Of a DNA stretch of 64,000 nt, positions 46,724-56,117 are shown one piece after another. The notes under the pieces are model-generated. The model searched no databases, had not been told where the DNA came from, and was given only the letters and a program-made list of their open reading frames with translations. Position numbers and translations under genes: made by a program. The DNA is from Nocardia stercoris. GTDB lineage: Bacteria; Actinomycetota; Actinomycetes; Mycobacteriales; Mycobacteriaceae. The DNA lies in NCBI RefSeq assembly GCF_003696265.1, contig NZ_RFFH01000012.1:78895-142894 (forward strand), written 5' to 3'. How positions within the stretch are numbered: position 1 is the first letter of the stretch; every line of letters begins with the position of its first letter.

Positions 46724-47707
46724 TCAGGAATCGGGGTCGGCGGCACGGAGTTTCGCCAGGAGTGGTTCCGCGGCTTCGGCGAGGAAGCGGTCTTGTTGTT
46801 CGTCGCCGATTTCGATCAGTGCGATGTCGGTGAAGCCGGCGTCCTGGTAGGGGCGCACGGCGGACACTACGGCGTCGAGGTCGGGGCCGCACGAGATCTG
46901 CTCGGCGACGTCGTCGGGGCGCACGAACTGTGTCGCGGCGGCGAAACTTGCCGGCGTCGGGAGGTTCGAGTTCACGTCCCAGCCGCCGGCCGACCAGCGG
47001 AACTGCTCGTGGGCGCGCTGAATTGCTTTGTCGCGGTTGGTGTCCCAGCTGATCGGCAATTGTCCGGTGACGCGGGACGGTGCCGTGTCCGGCCGGGCGC
47101 GACGCCAGGAGCGGACGAGTTCGGGATCGGGGTCGGTGGTGACCATCTCGTCGGCGAGCGGGGCGAATCGCTGCACCGACCGTGGCCCGGACACCGCTAC
47201 CGCGATCGGCACCGGCTGGTTCGGTAGGTCCCAGATCTTGGCGGCGTCGACTCGATACCAGTCACCGAGCCGGCTGACCGGCCCACCCGCGTGCAGGGCG
47301 CGGATGATCTCGATGGCCTCGGCGAGTCGCTCCTGCCGTTCCTCGAGCCCGGGCCAGCCGGCACCGATCACATGTTCGTTGAGGCTTTCGCCGCTGCCGA
47401 GACCGAGGGTGAACCGGCCTTCGGCGAGGATCTGCAGTGTCGCCGCCTGCTGGGCGACGATCGCCGGGTGGTAGCGCATGGTCGGGCACGTCACGTATGT
47501 CATCAACGGGATCCGCCGGGTCGCGTGCGCGACCGCTCCGAGGGTGGTCCACGCATGCGGTGCGTGTCCCTGCTCCGCCAGCCAGGGTGCGTAGTGGTCG
47601 CTGCAGACCAGGAAGTCGAATCCCGCCTCCTCGGCGGCCACGGCGTAGCGGACGAGCTCACGCGGGCCGCTCTGCTCGGTCATCAGGGTGTATCCGAATC
47701 GGGTCAC
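46724..47707 (-). CDS. F420-dependent LLM-class oxidoreductase
   Basis: A 327-residue TIGR03557-like luciferase-fold oxidoreductase related to F420-dependent glucose-6-phosphate dehydrogenase. It has the N-terminal FGYTLMTEQSGPRELVRYAV, SDHYAPWLAEQGHAPHAWTT, and the F420/substrate loop GRFTLGLGSGESLNEHV. The hydride donor or acceptor would be F420; the substrate is unknown. ATG 47707. It converges on the EspG gene, 68 bases apart. Confidence 0.9.
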   Translation of the reverse strand: MTRFGYTLMTEQSGPRELVRYAVAAEEAGFDFLVCSDHYAPWLAEQGHAPHAWTTLGAVAHATRRIPLMTYVTCPTMRYHPAIVAQQAATLQILAEGRFTLGLGSGESLNEHVIGAGWPGLEERQERLAEAIEIIRALHAGGPVSRLGDWYRVDAAKIWDLPNQPVPIAVAVSGPRSVQRFAPLADEMVTTDPDPELVRSWRRARPDTAPSRVTGQLPISWDTNRDKAIQRAHEQFRWSAGGWDVNSNLPTPASFAAATQFVRPDDVAEQISCGPDLDAVVSAVRPYQDAGFTDIALIEIGDEQQDRFLAEAAEPLLAKLRAADPDS

Positions 47708-47807
47708 GGTGCTCCTCCTCGCTCGGCGGTGGATACAGGCGGGCTACCCAGCTATCGCACAGTTATCTGTGTGTGTCCAAGCCTGCCCGGTTGTCGCCGC
47801 CTTTCGG

Positions 47808-48281
47808 TCAGCGCGCGCCTTCGTCCATCGCCGCCCGCACCATCTCGAGCGCGACTTCGACCGTCCGCCGCAGCACCTCTTCCGGATCGGCATCGAACTG
47901 CTCGTGCCGCGACCAGGTCCGATCCTCACGGTGTACCGCCAGCCACACCGAACCCGCCGGTTCACCGTCCTGGGGATCGGGGCCGCCGACCCCCGTCACA
48001 GCCACAGCCACGTCGGCGCCGAGCAATTTCCGCACGCCGATCGCCATGGCCCGGGCCGCGGTCTCCGACACCACCGGGACATCGGGTACGCCCAGCACCT
48101 GCCGCTTGACATCCGCGCTGTAGGAGACCACCGCACCCCGCAACCACTGCGCCGAGTCCGGTGCTGCGCCCAACGCTGACGACAACTGCCCGCAGGTCAA
48201 CGATTCCGCGATCGCCACAGTCTGTTTCGACCGCACGGCGACCGCGGCCACTCGGCGCGCGGACTCGTCGATGGTGGACAT
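47808..48281 (-). CDS. CinA C-terminal domain protein (NMN amidohydrolase, PncC type)
   Basis: A 157-residue stand-alone CinA C-terminal domain. Family motifs IAESLTCGQLSSAL, VVSYSADVKRQVLGV and VTGVGGPDPQDGEPAGSVWL are intact, consistent with nicotinamide-mononucleotide deamidase activity in NAD salvage. ATG 48281 gives the standard length; the extension to 48389 is arginine-rich shadow. It starts 100 bases downstream of the oxidoreductase start on the same strand, so it is upstream of neither promoter visible here. Confidence 0.9.
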   Translation of the reverse strand: MSTIDESARRVAAVAVRSKQTVAIAESLTCGQLSSALGAAPDSAQWLRGAVVSYSADVKRQVLGVPDVPVVSETAARAMAIGVRKLLGADVAVAVTGVGGPDPQDGEPAGSVWLAVHREDRTWSRHEQFDADPEEVLRRTVEVALEMVRAAMDEGAR

Positions 48282-48462
48282 CTGGCCCACTCTATCGACC
48301 CCGGCGCACCGCCCGGCTCGTTCGGGAGGGGCAGAGGGCGTGTTGCGCGCAGGTCGCCGTTCGCCGCACCGGTGGTCGGTCGGTCGCATCCGGACGGTGA
48401 GCGGCGGTGGGCGGCTCGCGCTAGGGTCCTGACGACGGCTAGGTATCGGCGGGGGATGGGCC

Positions 48463-49377
48463 TTGGGTGATTCGACGCGGGATCCGGACGACGAGCAACC
48501 GGATCTGATCTTCCCGTTCTTCTCGCTCGGCGAAGCCCGGCAGTTCCGCGCTTCCGCCTATCGGGTGCTGGTCGAGCTCGGCGGGCGGGTGTCCGAGGTC
48601 GGGCCCGATTTCATGACGATCGACCGCGATCGGTTCATTCTCCACAACATCGCGGTCCGCTGCCGCGAAGCCGACCCGCGGAACTGGCGAACCTTGCTGC
48701 GCAAGCACTTCCGCACAGTGATGGCGGCCGACCTCGCGGACGGACTCGCGCTCGAGGAACGTCTGGCCACCGTGTATCCGCGCATCATGCCGGCGGAGGC
48801 GCTGGCGCTGACCCCGGTCGCGGCCGGTTCGTACGGCTACGCGCCAGTCCTGGTCGACGGGCTGCGGATCGTGCTCGCGTTCGACCGGCCCGACATCGTG
48901 GTGTCGATCCCCGAGGCGACCATTCCCGAACTCGGTGTGCCGGAACGGGTTTGGGCCCGCGCCATGGACAATCTGCGTGCGGTCCCGGTGCCGGCGCACG
49001 AGACCTTCGGCCGGGACGGCGGGTGGTTTCACGCGACGGTCGACCCCCTTTTCTTCCACGCGACCCGAGTCCTCATCCTCGACGAGGTCCTGACCCGGCT
49101 GCGGATTCCGTTCACCGCGGACGGCATCCTGGTGTCGCTGCCGAATCGCCACGAACTGCTGTTCCGGCCGATCGACGGATCGCATTTCGCCCCGGCGGTG
49201 TACGCGCTGGCCGACTTCACCGTCCACCGCTTCGGCGCGGCCGTCGGCCCGCTGAGCCCCCATCTGTACTGGTGGCGAAACGGCAACCTCACGCGCCTGA
49301 CCGAGCTGCGCGACGGTGCCCTGGGCTTCGAGCTGCCGGACGAGTTGGTCGAGCTCATGGACCGCTATCGCGCCTGA
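48463..49377 (+). CDS. Conserved hypothetical protein
   Basis: A 304-residue soluble protein with mixed alpha/beta character and no motif I can assign. Segments PDLIFPFFSLGEARQFRASA, MTIDRDRFILHNIAVRC and HLYWWRNGNLTRLTELRDG are notable. The pattern of a host domain repeated around 130-180 faintly recalls DUF1444, but I would not name it so. TTG 48463 follows GGGGGATGGG. It ends 60 bases before argC on the same strand; the argC promoter elements lie in that gap. Confidence 0.7.
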   Translation: MGDSTRDPDDEQPDLIFPFFSLGEARQFRASAYRVLVELGGRVSEVGPDFMTIDRDRFILHNIAVRCREADPRNWRTLLRKHFRTVMAADLADGLALEERLATVYPRIMPAEALALTPVAAGSYGYAPVLVDGLRIVLAFDRPDIVVSIPEATIPELGVPERVWARAMDNLRAVPVPAHETFGRDGGWFHATVDPLFFHATRVLILDEVLTRLRIPFTADGILVSLPNRHELLFRPIDGSHFAPAVYALADFTVHRFGAAVGPLSPHLYWWRNGNLTRLTELRDGALGFELPDELVELMDRYRA

Positions 49378-49403
49378 GGGCGGTCGGAAAGGTCCCCCGC
49401 TTC

Positions 49404-49431
49404 TGCATGGCCTTGCATCATCGTGCATAAT
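49404..49431 (+). promoter_or_regulatory. argC promoter: three TGCAT repeats and a -10 for leaderless mRNA
   Basis: TGCAT occurs at 49404-49408, 49414-49418 and 49424-49428, exactly 10 bp apart, on one face of the helix. CATAAT (49426-49431) is a good -10, and its start point falls on the A of the argC ATG at 49438. No ribosome site exists. The repeats are the most likely ArgR-responsive element. Confidence 0.6.
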
Positions 49432-49437
49432 CATCAC

Positions 49438-50532
49438 ATGGCGGATACATCGGGTGGACCCGTATTGCGGGTCGCGGTCGCTGGTGCGAGCGGGTACGCG
49501 GGCGGTGAGGTGCTGCGGCTGTTGCTGGCGCATCCGGAATACCGTGCCGGTCGGCTCGAGATCGGGGCGCTGACCGGCGGGTCGAACGCGGGTACCGCGC
49601 TGGGCTCGTTGCAGCCGCATCTGCTGCCGCTGGCCGACCGGATCCTCACCGAGACCACCCCGGAGATCCTCGCCGGGCACGACGTGGTGTTCCTCGGGCT
49701 GCCGCACGGCCAGTCCGCCGCCATCGCGCAGGCCCTGCCCGAGTCGACGGTCATCATCGACTGCGGTGCCGACTTCCGGCTCACCGACGCCGCCGCCTGG
49801 GAGAAATACTACAAGTCGCCGCACGCCGGCAGCTGGCCGTACGGGCTGCCCGAACTGCCGGGCGGCCGGGACCGGCTGCGGGGCGCGACCCGCATCGCGG
49901 TACCGGGCTGCTACCCGACCGTCGCCAGCCTCGCGCTCGCGCCGGCGGTGGCCGCCGGGATCATCGAACCGACCGTGCACGTGGTCGCCGTCAGCGGCAC
50001 CTCCGGGGCCGGGCGCAAGCCCGACGTCGGCCTGCTCGCCTCGGAGGTGCTGGGTTCGGCGCGCGCCTACAATATCGCCGGCGCGCACCGGCACACCCCG
50101 GAGATCGTCCAGAATCTGAAGGCCGCCGCGACGAACTCCACGGAGAACCGCGACTTCGATTGCGCCGGAGCCGACATCGCCGTCTCCTTCACTCCGGTGC
50201 TGGCGCCGATGCCCCGCGGCATCCTCGCCACCTGCACCGCCCCCGTCCTCGTGGACGCCGCACAGGCCCGCGCCGTCTACGAAAAGGCCTACGCCGACGA
50301 GCCGTTCGTGCACCTGCTGCCCGAAGGCCAACTGCCGCAAACCGGTTCGGTGCTCGGCTCCAACGCCGTCACCCTGCAGGTGGCCGTCGACGCCGACGCC
50401 GGCCTGCTCGTGGTGATCGGCGCCATCGACAACCTGACCAAGGGCACCGCGGGCGCCGCGGTGCAATCCATGAACCTGGCACTCGGCTTGGACGAGACCG
50501 CCGGACTCTCGACCGTAGGAGTGGCACCGTGA
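49438..50532 (+). CDS. argC: N-acetyl-gamma-glutamyl-phosphate reductase
   Basis: A 364-residue enzyme that reduces N-acetylglutamyl phosphate to the semialdehyde with NADPH. The Rossmann motif is VAVAGASGYAGGEVLRLL (13-30), the catalytic Cys158 is in AVPGCYPT, and HRHTPEI holds a conserved His. ATG 49438 is preferred over GTG 49423 because the promoter predicts transcription from that A. It opens the argCJBDFR operon, whose joints overlap by 4 bases except argD-argF. Confidence 0.97.
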   Translation: MADTSGGPVLRVAVAGASGYAGGEVLRLLLAHPEYRAGRLEIGALTGGSNAGTALGSLQPHLLPLADRILTETTPEILAGHDVVFLGLPHGQSAAIAQALPESTVIIDCGADFRLTDAAAWEKYYKSPHAGSWPYGLPELPGGRDRLRGATRIAVPGCYPTVASLALAPAVAAGIIEPTVHVVAVSGTSGAGRKPDVGLLASEVLGSARAYNIAGAHRHTPEIVQNLKAAATNSTENRDFDCAGADIAVSFTPVLAPMPRGILATCTAPVLVDAAQARAVYEKAYADEPFVHLLPEGQLPQTGSVLGSNAVTLQVAVDADAGLLVVIGAIDNLTKGTAGAAVQSMNLALGLDETAGLSTVGVAP

Positions 50533-51719
50533 CACTGATCCGCACCCAGGGCGTGACCGCTCCGCTCGGCTTCCGGGCCGCCGGGATCGCCGCGGGCATC
50601 AAGGTCAGCGGCAAGCCCGACCTGGCGCTGGTCTTCAACGAGGGGCCCGAATACGCGGCGGCAGGCGTGTTCACCCGCAACAAGGTCAAGGCCGCGCCCG
50701 TGCTGTGGTCGCAGCAGGTGCTCACCGGCGGCCGGCTGCGCGCGGTGATCCTCAACTCCGGCGGCGCCAACGCGTGCACCGGGCCCGGCGGCTTCCAAGA
50801 CGCCCACGCCACCGCCGAGGAACTGGCGAAGGCGTTGAGCAACTGGGGAACCGAGACCGGCGCCGGCGAAATCGCCGTCTGCTCCACGGGTCTCATCGGT
50901 GACCGGCTGCCGATGGACAAGCTGCTGCCCGGCGTCACCGCCATCGTGCACGAGATGGCCGGTGGCCTGTCCGGCGGCGCGGAGGCGGCGCAGGCGATCA
51001 TGACCACCGACACGGTGTCCAAGCAGGCGGCCGTGCACAACAACGGCTGGAACGTCGGCGGCATGGCCAAGGGCGCCGGCATGCTCGCCCCCTCGCTGGC
51101 CACCATGCTGGTCGTGCTCACCACCGACCTGGTCGCCACCGCCGAACAGCTCGATCTCGCGCTGCGCAACGCCACCAGGCTCACCTTCGACCGGCTCGAC
51201 GTCGACGGTTCCTGCTCCACCAACGACACCGTGCTCCTGATGGCCAGCGGCGCAAGCGAACTCACCGCCTCGCAGGACGAGTTGAACGCCGCCGTGCTCG
51301 CGGTCTGCGACGATCTGGCCGCCCAGCTGATGGCCGACGCCGAAGGTGTCACCAAGCAGGTCACGATCACCGTCACCGGTGCGGTGAACGAGGACGAGGC
51401 GCTCACCGCCGCCCGCGCGGTCGCCCGCGACAGCCTGGTCAAGTGCGCGTTCTTCGGCTCCGACCCGAACTGGGGCCGGGTGCTGGCGGCCATGGGCATC
51501 GCGCCCATCACGCTGGAACAGGACCGGGTTTCGGTGTCGTTCAACGGTTCTCCGGTGTGCGAGCGGGGGATGGGCGCGCCCGGCGCCCGCGAGGTCGACC
51601 TGTCCGGGCCGGAGATCCACGTGGTCGCCGACCTGGGTCTCGGCGACGGCACCGCCTCGGTGCGCACCACCGACCTGTCCTACGCCTACGTCGAAGAGAA
51701 CTCGGCCTACAGCTCATGA
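50529..51719 (+). CDS. argJ: Glutamate N-acetyltransferase / amino-acid acetyltransferase
   Basis: A 396-residue ornithine acetyltransferase-fold enzyme that moves acetyl from N-acetylornithine to glutamate. It self-cleaves to two chains: the site is A191/T192 in SLATMLVVLTTD, preceded by KGAGML. The C-terminal catalytic loop DPNWGRVLAAMG is intact. GTG 50529 overlaps the argC stop (GTGA). Whether it is mono- or bifunctional cannot be told; no argA-like gene is in the window. Confidence 0.97.
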   Translation: MTLIRTQGVTAPLGFRAAGIAAGIKVSGKPDLALVFNEGPEYAAAGVFTRNKVKAAPVLWSQQVLTGGRLRAVILNSGGANACTGPGGFQDAHATAEELAKALSNWGTETGAGEIAVCSTGLIGDRLPMDKLLPGVTAIVHEMAGGLSGGAEAAQAIMTTDTVSKQAAVHNNGWNVGGMAKGAGMLAPSLATMLVVLTTDLVATAEQLDLALRNATRLTFDRLDVDGSCSTNDTVLLMASGASELTASQDELNAAVLAVCDDLAAQLMADAEGVTKQVTITVTGAVNEDEALTAARAVARDSLVKCAFFGSDPNWGRVLAAMGIAPITLEQDRVSVSFNGSPVCERGMGAPGAREVDLSGPEIHVVADLGLGDGTASVRTTDLSYAYVEENSAYSS

Positions 51720-52627
51720 ACGACTCGGTGGCACAGAACCTTTCCGCGCTGGACAAGGCGCACGTCCTGGCCGGCGCGCTGCCCTGGCTGCAGAAGTTCC
51801 GCGACAAGATCGTGGTCGTGAAGTACGGCGGCAACGCCATGATCGACGACGAACTCAAGCGCGCCTTCGCGGCCGACATGGCGTTCCTGCGCACGGTCGG
51901 CGTGCACCCGGTGGTGGTGCACGGTGGCGGCCCGCAGATCTCGGCCATGCTGAAGAAACTGGGTCTGACCGGCGAGTTCCGCGGCGGCTTCCGGGTCACC
52001 ACACCCGAGGTCATGGACGTGGTGCGCATGGTGCTGTTCGGGCAGGTCGGCCGCGAGCTCGTCGGCCTGATCAACGCGCACGGCCCCTACGCGGTCGGCA
52101 TCTCCGGTGAGGACGCGGGCCTGTTCACCGCGACCCGCCGCACCGTGGTCGTCGACGGCGAGCCCGTCGACATCGGCCTGGTCGGCGACGTCACCTCGGT
52201 GAACCCGGACGCGGTGCTGGATCTCGTGGCGGCGGGCCGGATCCCGGTCGTGTCCACCATCGCCCCCGACGCCGACGGCGTCGTGCACAACATCAACGCC
52301 GACACCGCCGCCGCCGCGCTCGCCGAGGGCATCGGCGCGGAGAAGCTGGTCGTGCTCACCGATGTCGAAGGCCTGTACACGAATTGGCCGGACCGGTCCT
52401 CGCTGACCACCCGCATCGACACCGACGACCTGGCGAAGCTGCTGCCGCGCCTGGACGCCGGGATGGTGCCGAAGATGGAGGCGTGCCTGCGGGCCGTGCA
52501 GGGCGGAGTCCCGACCGCGCACGTCATCGACGGCCGGGTACCGCACGCGGTACTGCTGGAACTGTTCACCGGGGAGGGCATCGGCACGATGGTCACCCCA
52601 CCCGAGACCGAGGCGGAACTGTCATGA
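51716..52627 (+). CDS. argB: Acetylglutamate kinase
   Basis: A 303-residue amino-acid kinase that phosphorylates N-acetylglutamate. It has VVKYGGNAM for phosphate binding, VVHGGGPQI for substrate binding, and GRIPVVSTIAPDADGVVHNI with INADTAAAALA for nucleotide binding. The N-terminal helix (DKAHVLAGALPWLQKFRDKI) is the type found in arginine-inhibited hexameric enzymes, so feedback by arginine is likely. It overlaps argJ and argD by ATGA. Confidence 0.97.
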   Translation: MNDSVAQNLSALDKAHVLAGALPWLQKFRDKIVVVKYGGNAMIDDELKRAFAADMAFLRTVGVHPVVVHGGGPQISAMLKKLGLTGEFRGGFRVTTPEVMDVVRMVLFGQVGRELVGLINAHGPYAVGISGEDAGLFTATRRTVVVDGEPVDIGLVGDVTSVNPDAVLDLVAAGRIPVVSTIAPDADGVVHNINADTAAAALAEGIGAEKLVVLTDVEGLYTNWPDRSSLTTRIDTDDLAKLLPRLDAGMVPKMEACLRAVQGGVPTAHVIDGRVPHAVLLELFTGEGIGTMVTPPETEAELS

Positions 52628-53814
52628 GTACGGCAGACCTGCAGCAGCGGTGGAACGCCGCGCTGATGAACAACTACGGCACCCCGAAGGTCGCGCTGGT
52701 GCGCGGCGCGGGCGCCGAGGTGTTCGACGCCGACGGCAAGCGCTACCTGGACCTGCTCGGCGGCATCGCGGTGAACTCCCTGGGCCACGCCCACCCCGCG
52801 ATCATCGAAGCGGTCACCACCCAGCTCTCGACGCTCGGCCACGTCTCCAATCTCTATGCGAGCGAACCGGTTCTGGAGCTGGCCGAGCGGCTGCTGGCCC
52901 ATTTCGGCGACGGCCACGGCCGGGCGTTCTTCTGCAACTCGGGCGCCGAGGCCAACGAGGCCGCGTTCAAGATCGCGCGACTGACCGGGCGCACCAAGAT
53001 CGTGGCCGCCGAGGCCGCGTTCCACGGCCGGACCATGGGCGCGCTCGCCCTCACCGGCCAGGCCGACAAGCGGGAACCCTTCGAACCCATGCCCCCCGGC
53101 GTCGTGCACGTGCCCTACGGCGACGCGGCCGCGCTCGCGGCGGCCGTGGACGACGAGACCGCCGCGGTGTTCCTGGAACCGATCATGGGGGAGAGCGGCG
53201 TCGTGGTGCCGCCGGCTGACTACCTGGCCCAGGCGCGCGCGATCACTTCCCGGCACGGCGCGCTGCTCATCCTCGACGAGGTGCAGACCGGGATCGGCCG
53301 CACCGGTCACTTCTACGCACATCAGGCCGCCGGCATCGTGCCCGACGTCATCACCCTGGCCAAGGGCCTGGGCGGCGGCCTGCCGATCGGCGCCGTGCTG
53401 GCGCAGGGCCGGGCCGCCGAGCTGCTCACCCCCGGCAAGCACGGCACCACCTTCGGCGGGAACCCGGTGTGCGCGGCGGCCGCGCTCGCGGTGCTGCGCA
53501 CCATGGAGGAGACCGGGCTGTTCGCGCAGGTCGAACGGGTGGGCAAGCACCTCGTCGACGGTATCGCCGACCTGAATCACCCACTGGTGGACTATGTTCG
53601 GGGCGCCGGCTTGCTGATCGGCATCGTGCTGACCGCAGACGTGTCGGCGCAGGTCGAAGAGAACGCCCGGGCCGCAGGCTATCTGGTGAATCCGGCGAAG
53701 CCGAACGTGATCCGGCTCGCGCCACCGCTGATCCTGAGCGAGGAACAGGCGAACGAGTTCCTGTCCGACCTGCCCGCCATACTGGACGCTGCTGCGCCGA
53801 AGGAGGACGACTGA
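52624..53814 (+). CDS. argD: Acetylornithine aminotransferase
   Basis: A 396-residue class III PLP aminotransferase converting N-acetylglutamate semialdehyde to N-acetylornithine. It has CNSGAEANEAAFK, AFHGRTMGAL, ILDEVQTGIGRTG, and the PLP-binding Lys247 in ITLAKGLGGG. ATG 52624 overlaps the argB stop. The only gap in the operon, 2 bases, follows it. Confidence 0.97.
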   Translation: MSTADLQQRWNAALMNNYGTPKVALVRGAGAEVFDADGKRYLDLLGGIAVNSLGHAHPAIIEAVTTQLSTLGHVSNLYASEPVLELAERLLAHFGDGHGRAFFCNSGAEANEAAFKIARLTGRTKIVAAEAAFHGRTMGALALTGQADKREPFEPMPPGVVHVPYGDAAALAAAVDDETAAVFLEPIMGESGVVVPPADYLAQARAITSRHGALLILDEVQTGIGRTGHFYAHQAAGIVPDVITLAKGLGGGLPIGAVLAQGRAAELLTPGKHGTTFGGNPVCAAAALAVLRTMEETGLFAQVERVGKHLVDGIADLNHPLVDYVRGAGLLIGIVLTADVSAQVEENARAAGYLVNPAKPNVIRLAPPLILSEEQANEFLSDLPAILDAAAPKEDD

Positions 53815-53816
53815 CC

Positions 53817-54733
<917 letters not shown>

Positions 54734-54737
<4 letters not shown>

Positions 54738-55237
54738 GCGACCCGGAACGCCACGGCGCGGTCACGGCCCGCACCCGCGCGGGCCGGCAGCAGCGGATCG
54801 TGGAGATCCTCACCGCGCACGCGGTCAAGAGCCAGACCGAACTCGCCGCCCACCTCGCCGAGGAGGGCATCGAGACCACCCAGGCCACCCTGTCCCGCGA
54901 CCTCGACGAACTGGGTGCGGTGAAACTGCGCGCCGCCGACGGTGGTGCCGGCATCTACGTGGTCCCCGAGGACGGCAGCCCGGTCCGCGGCGTCACCGGC
55001 GGCACCAGCCGCCTGGGCAAACTGCTCAGCGACCTGCTGGTCTCCACCGACCACAGCGGCAACCTCGCGGTGCTGCGCACCCCGCCCGGCGCCGCGCACT
55101 ACCTGGCCAGCGCCCTGGACCGGGCGGCCCTGCCGTACATCGTCGGCACGATCGCGGGTGACGACACCATCGCCGTGATCGCACGGGAACCGATGACGGG
55201 CGCGGAGTTGGCCGCGACGATCGAACGCTTGGCTTGA
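54734..55237 (+). CDS. argR: Arginine repressor
   Basis: A 167-residue hexameric arginine-responsive repressor. The N-terminal winged helix (about 17-75) holds QTELAAHLAEEGIETTQATL and SRDLDELGAVKL. The C-terminal arginine-binding domain holds TPPGAAHYLASALDR and VGTIAGDDTIAVIA. It is encoded last in the operon it should control. ATG overlaps the argF stop. argG and argH, which follow in M. tuberculosis, are not here. Confidence 0.97.
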
Positions 55238-55268
55238 CGTTCGCGGGTGGTCGCGTCCCCCGTCGGTT

Positions 55269-55967
55269 TCAGTCCGCCGACATGCTGATCTCGTGGACCT
55301 CGCGCAGATGCTGCTCCATCGCGGCCGCGGCGGCCCGGCCGTCGTGGCGAGACACCGCGGCGTAGATGCGGTGGTGGCCGTCCAGGGAGATCCGGCGGCC
55401 CTCGCTGGTTCGGTGGGAGAGGGTGCGGGTGTCGCGGGTCCAGGTGGTGGTCATCGTGCACAGGGTGACCAGCAGCGGGTTCTGGGCCGCGTGGGCGAGC
55501 AGAGTGTGGAATTCGATGTCCAGGCACAAGGATTCGGCGGCGGCTAGCGCCGGGTGACTGCGTTCCAGGACCGATTCCAGCGCCAGCAGGTTCGATTGCT
55601 GCGCGCGCAGCGCGGCCAGGTGCGCGATGCGCGGTTCCACCAGGTCGCGCAGTTCACCGGCGTGGGCGAGGTCGGTCTCGGTCGACCGCAGGCGGTCGGC
55701 CAGTTCCAGTGCCCCGGCGGGTGATTCGGCGACGATACTGCCGCGCCCCTGGGTGCGGTCGACGAGCTTCTTGGATTGCAGCTCGAACAGCGCCTGCCGC
55801 AACGACGATCGGGAGACGCCCATCGTGGCGGCCAGTTCGCGCTCGGGCGGCAGCCGGTCGCCGGGACGCAGGCGCCCCTCGATCATGAGCCCTTCCAGAT
55901 GCGCGGCGACCTCCGAGCTGATGCTGCGGGGGCGCCGGCGAGGACGCGGTGGAATCGAAACGGTCAC
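55269..55967 (-). CDS. GntR-family (FadR/FCD) regulator of the formamidase operon
   Basis: A 232-residue regulator. The N-terminal winged helix reads GDRLPPERELAATMGVSRSS then LRQALFELQSKKLV, and the C-terminal FCD ligand domain includes DIEFHTLLAHAAQNPLL and a late His in EQHLREVHEI, residues that bind metal in this fold. I use GTG 55967; the frame is open far upstream on this strand but only as shadow of the formamidase gene. It is divergent from the formamidase with operator TGGTCcGACCA between them, so it very probably controls that operon. Confidence 0.88.
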   Translation of the reverse strand: MTVSIPPRPRRRPRSISSEVAAHLEGLMIEGRLRPGDRLPPERELAATMGVSRSSLRQALFELQSKKLVDRTQGRGSIVAESPAGALELADRLRSTETDLAHAGELRDLVEPRIAHLAALRAQQSNLLALESVLERSHPALAAAESLCLDIEFHTLLAHAAQNPLLVTLCTMTTTWTRDTRTLSHRTSEGRRISLDGHHRIYAAVSRHDGRAAAAAMEQHLREVHEISMSAD

Positions 55968-56084
55968 CGGTACGACTGTAGAACCACACGCGCACAAGCT
56001 GTTTCGTGCCGGTAAAGCCCTGGTTATTTCCGGTTTCGTGGCCCGGCCCGGGCCGCCCGGCTGACTTATGGTCGGCATATCGGA

Positions 56085-56095
56085 TGGTCCGACCA
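56085..56095. promoter_or_regulatory. FadR-type GntR operator
   Basis: TGGTC-C-GACCA is a perfect palindrome of the TGGTCNGACCA class bound by FadR-subfamily GntR proteins. It lies 22 bases before the formamidase GTG and 117 bases before the regulator gene. Confidence 0.75.
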
Positions 56096-56117
56096 ATCGC
56101 GGACCGGGAGTTGAGGT

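Noticed and set aside
48439..50535. 698-codon open frame on the minus strand
   Set aside because: It lies opposite the hypothetical gene at 48463 and argC, has no ribosome site or family motif, and its Arg/Gly/Val/His-rich composition is that of an antisense shadow in high-GC DNA.
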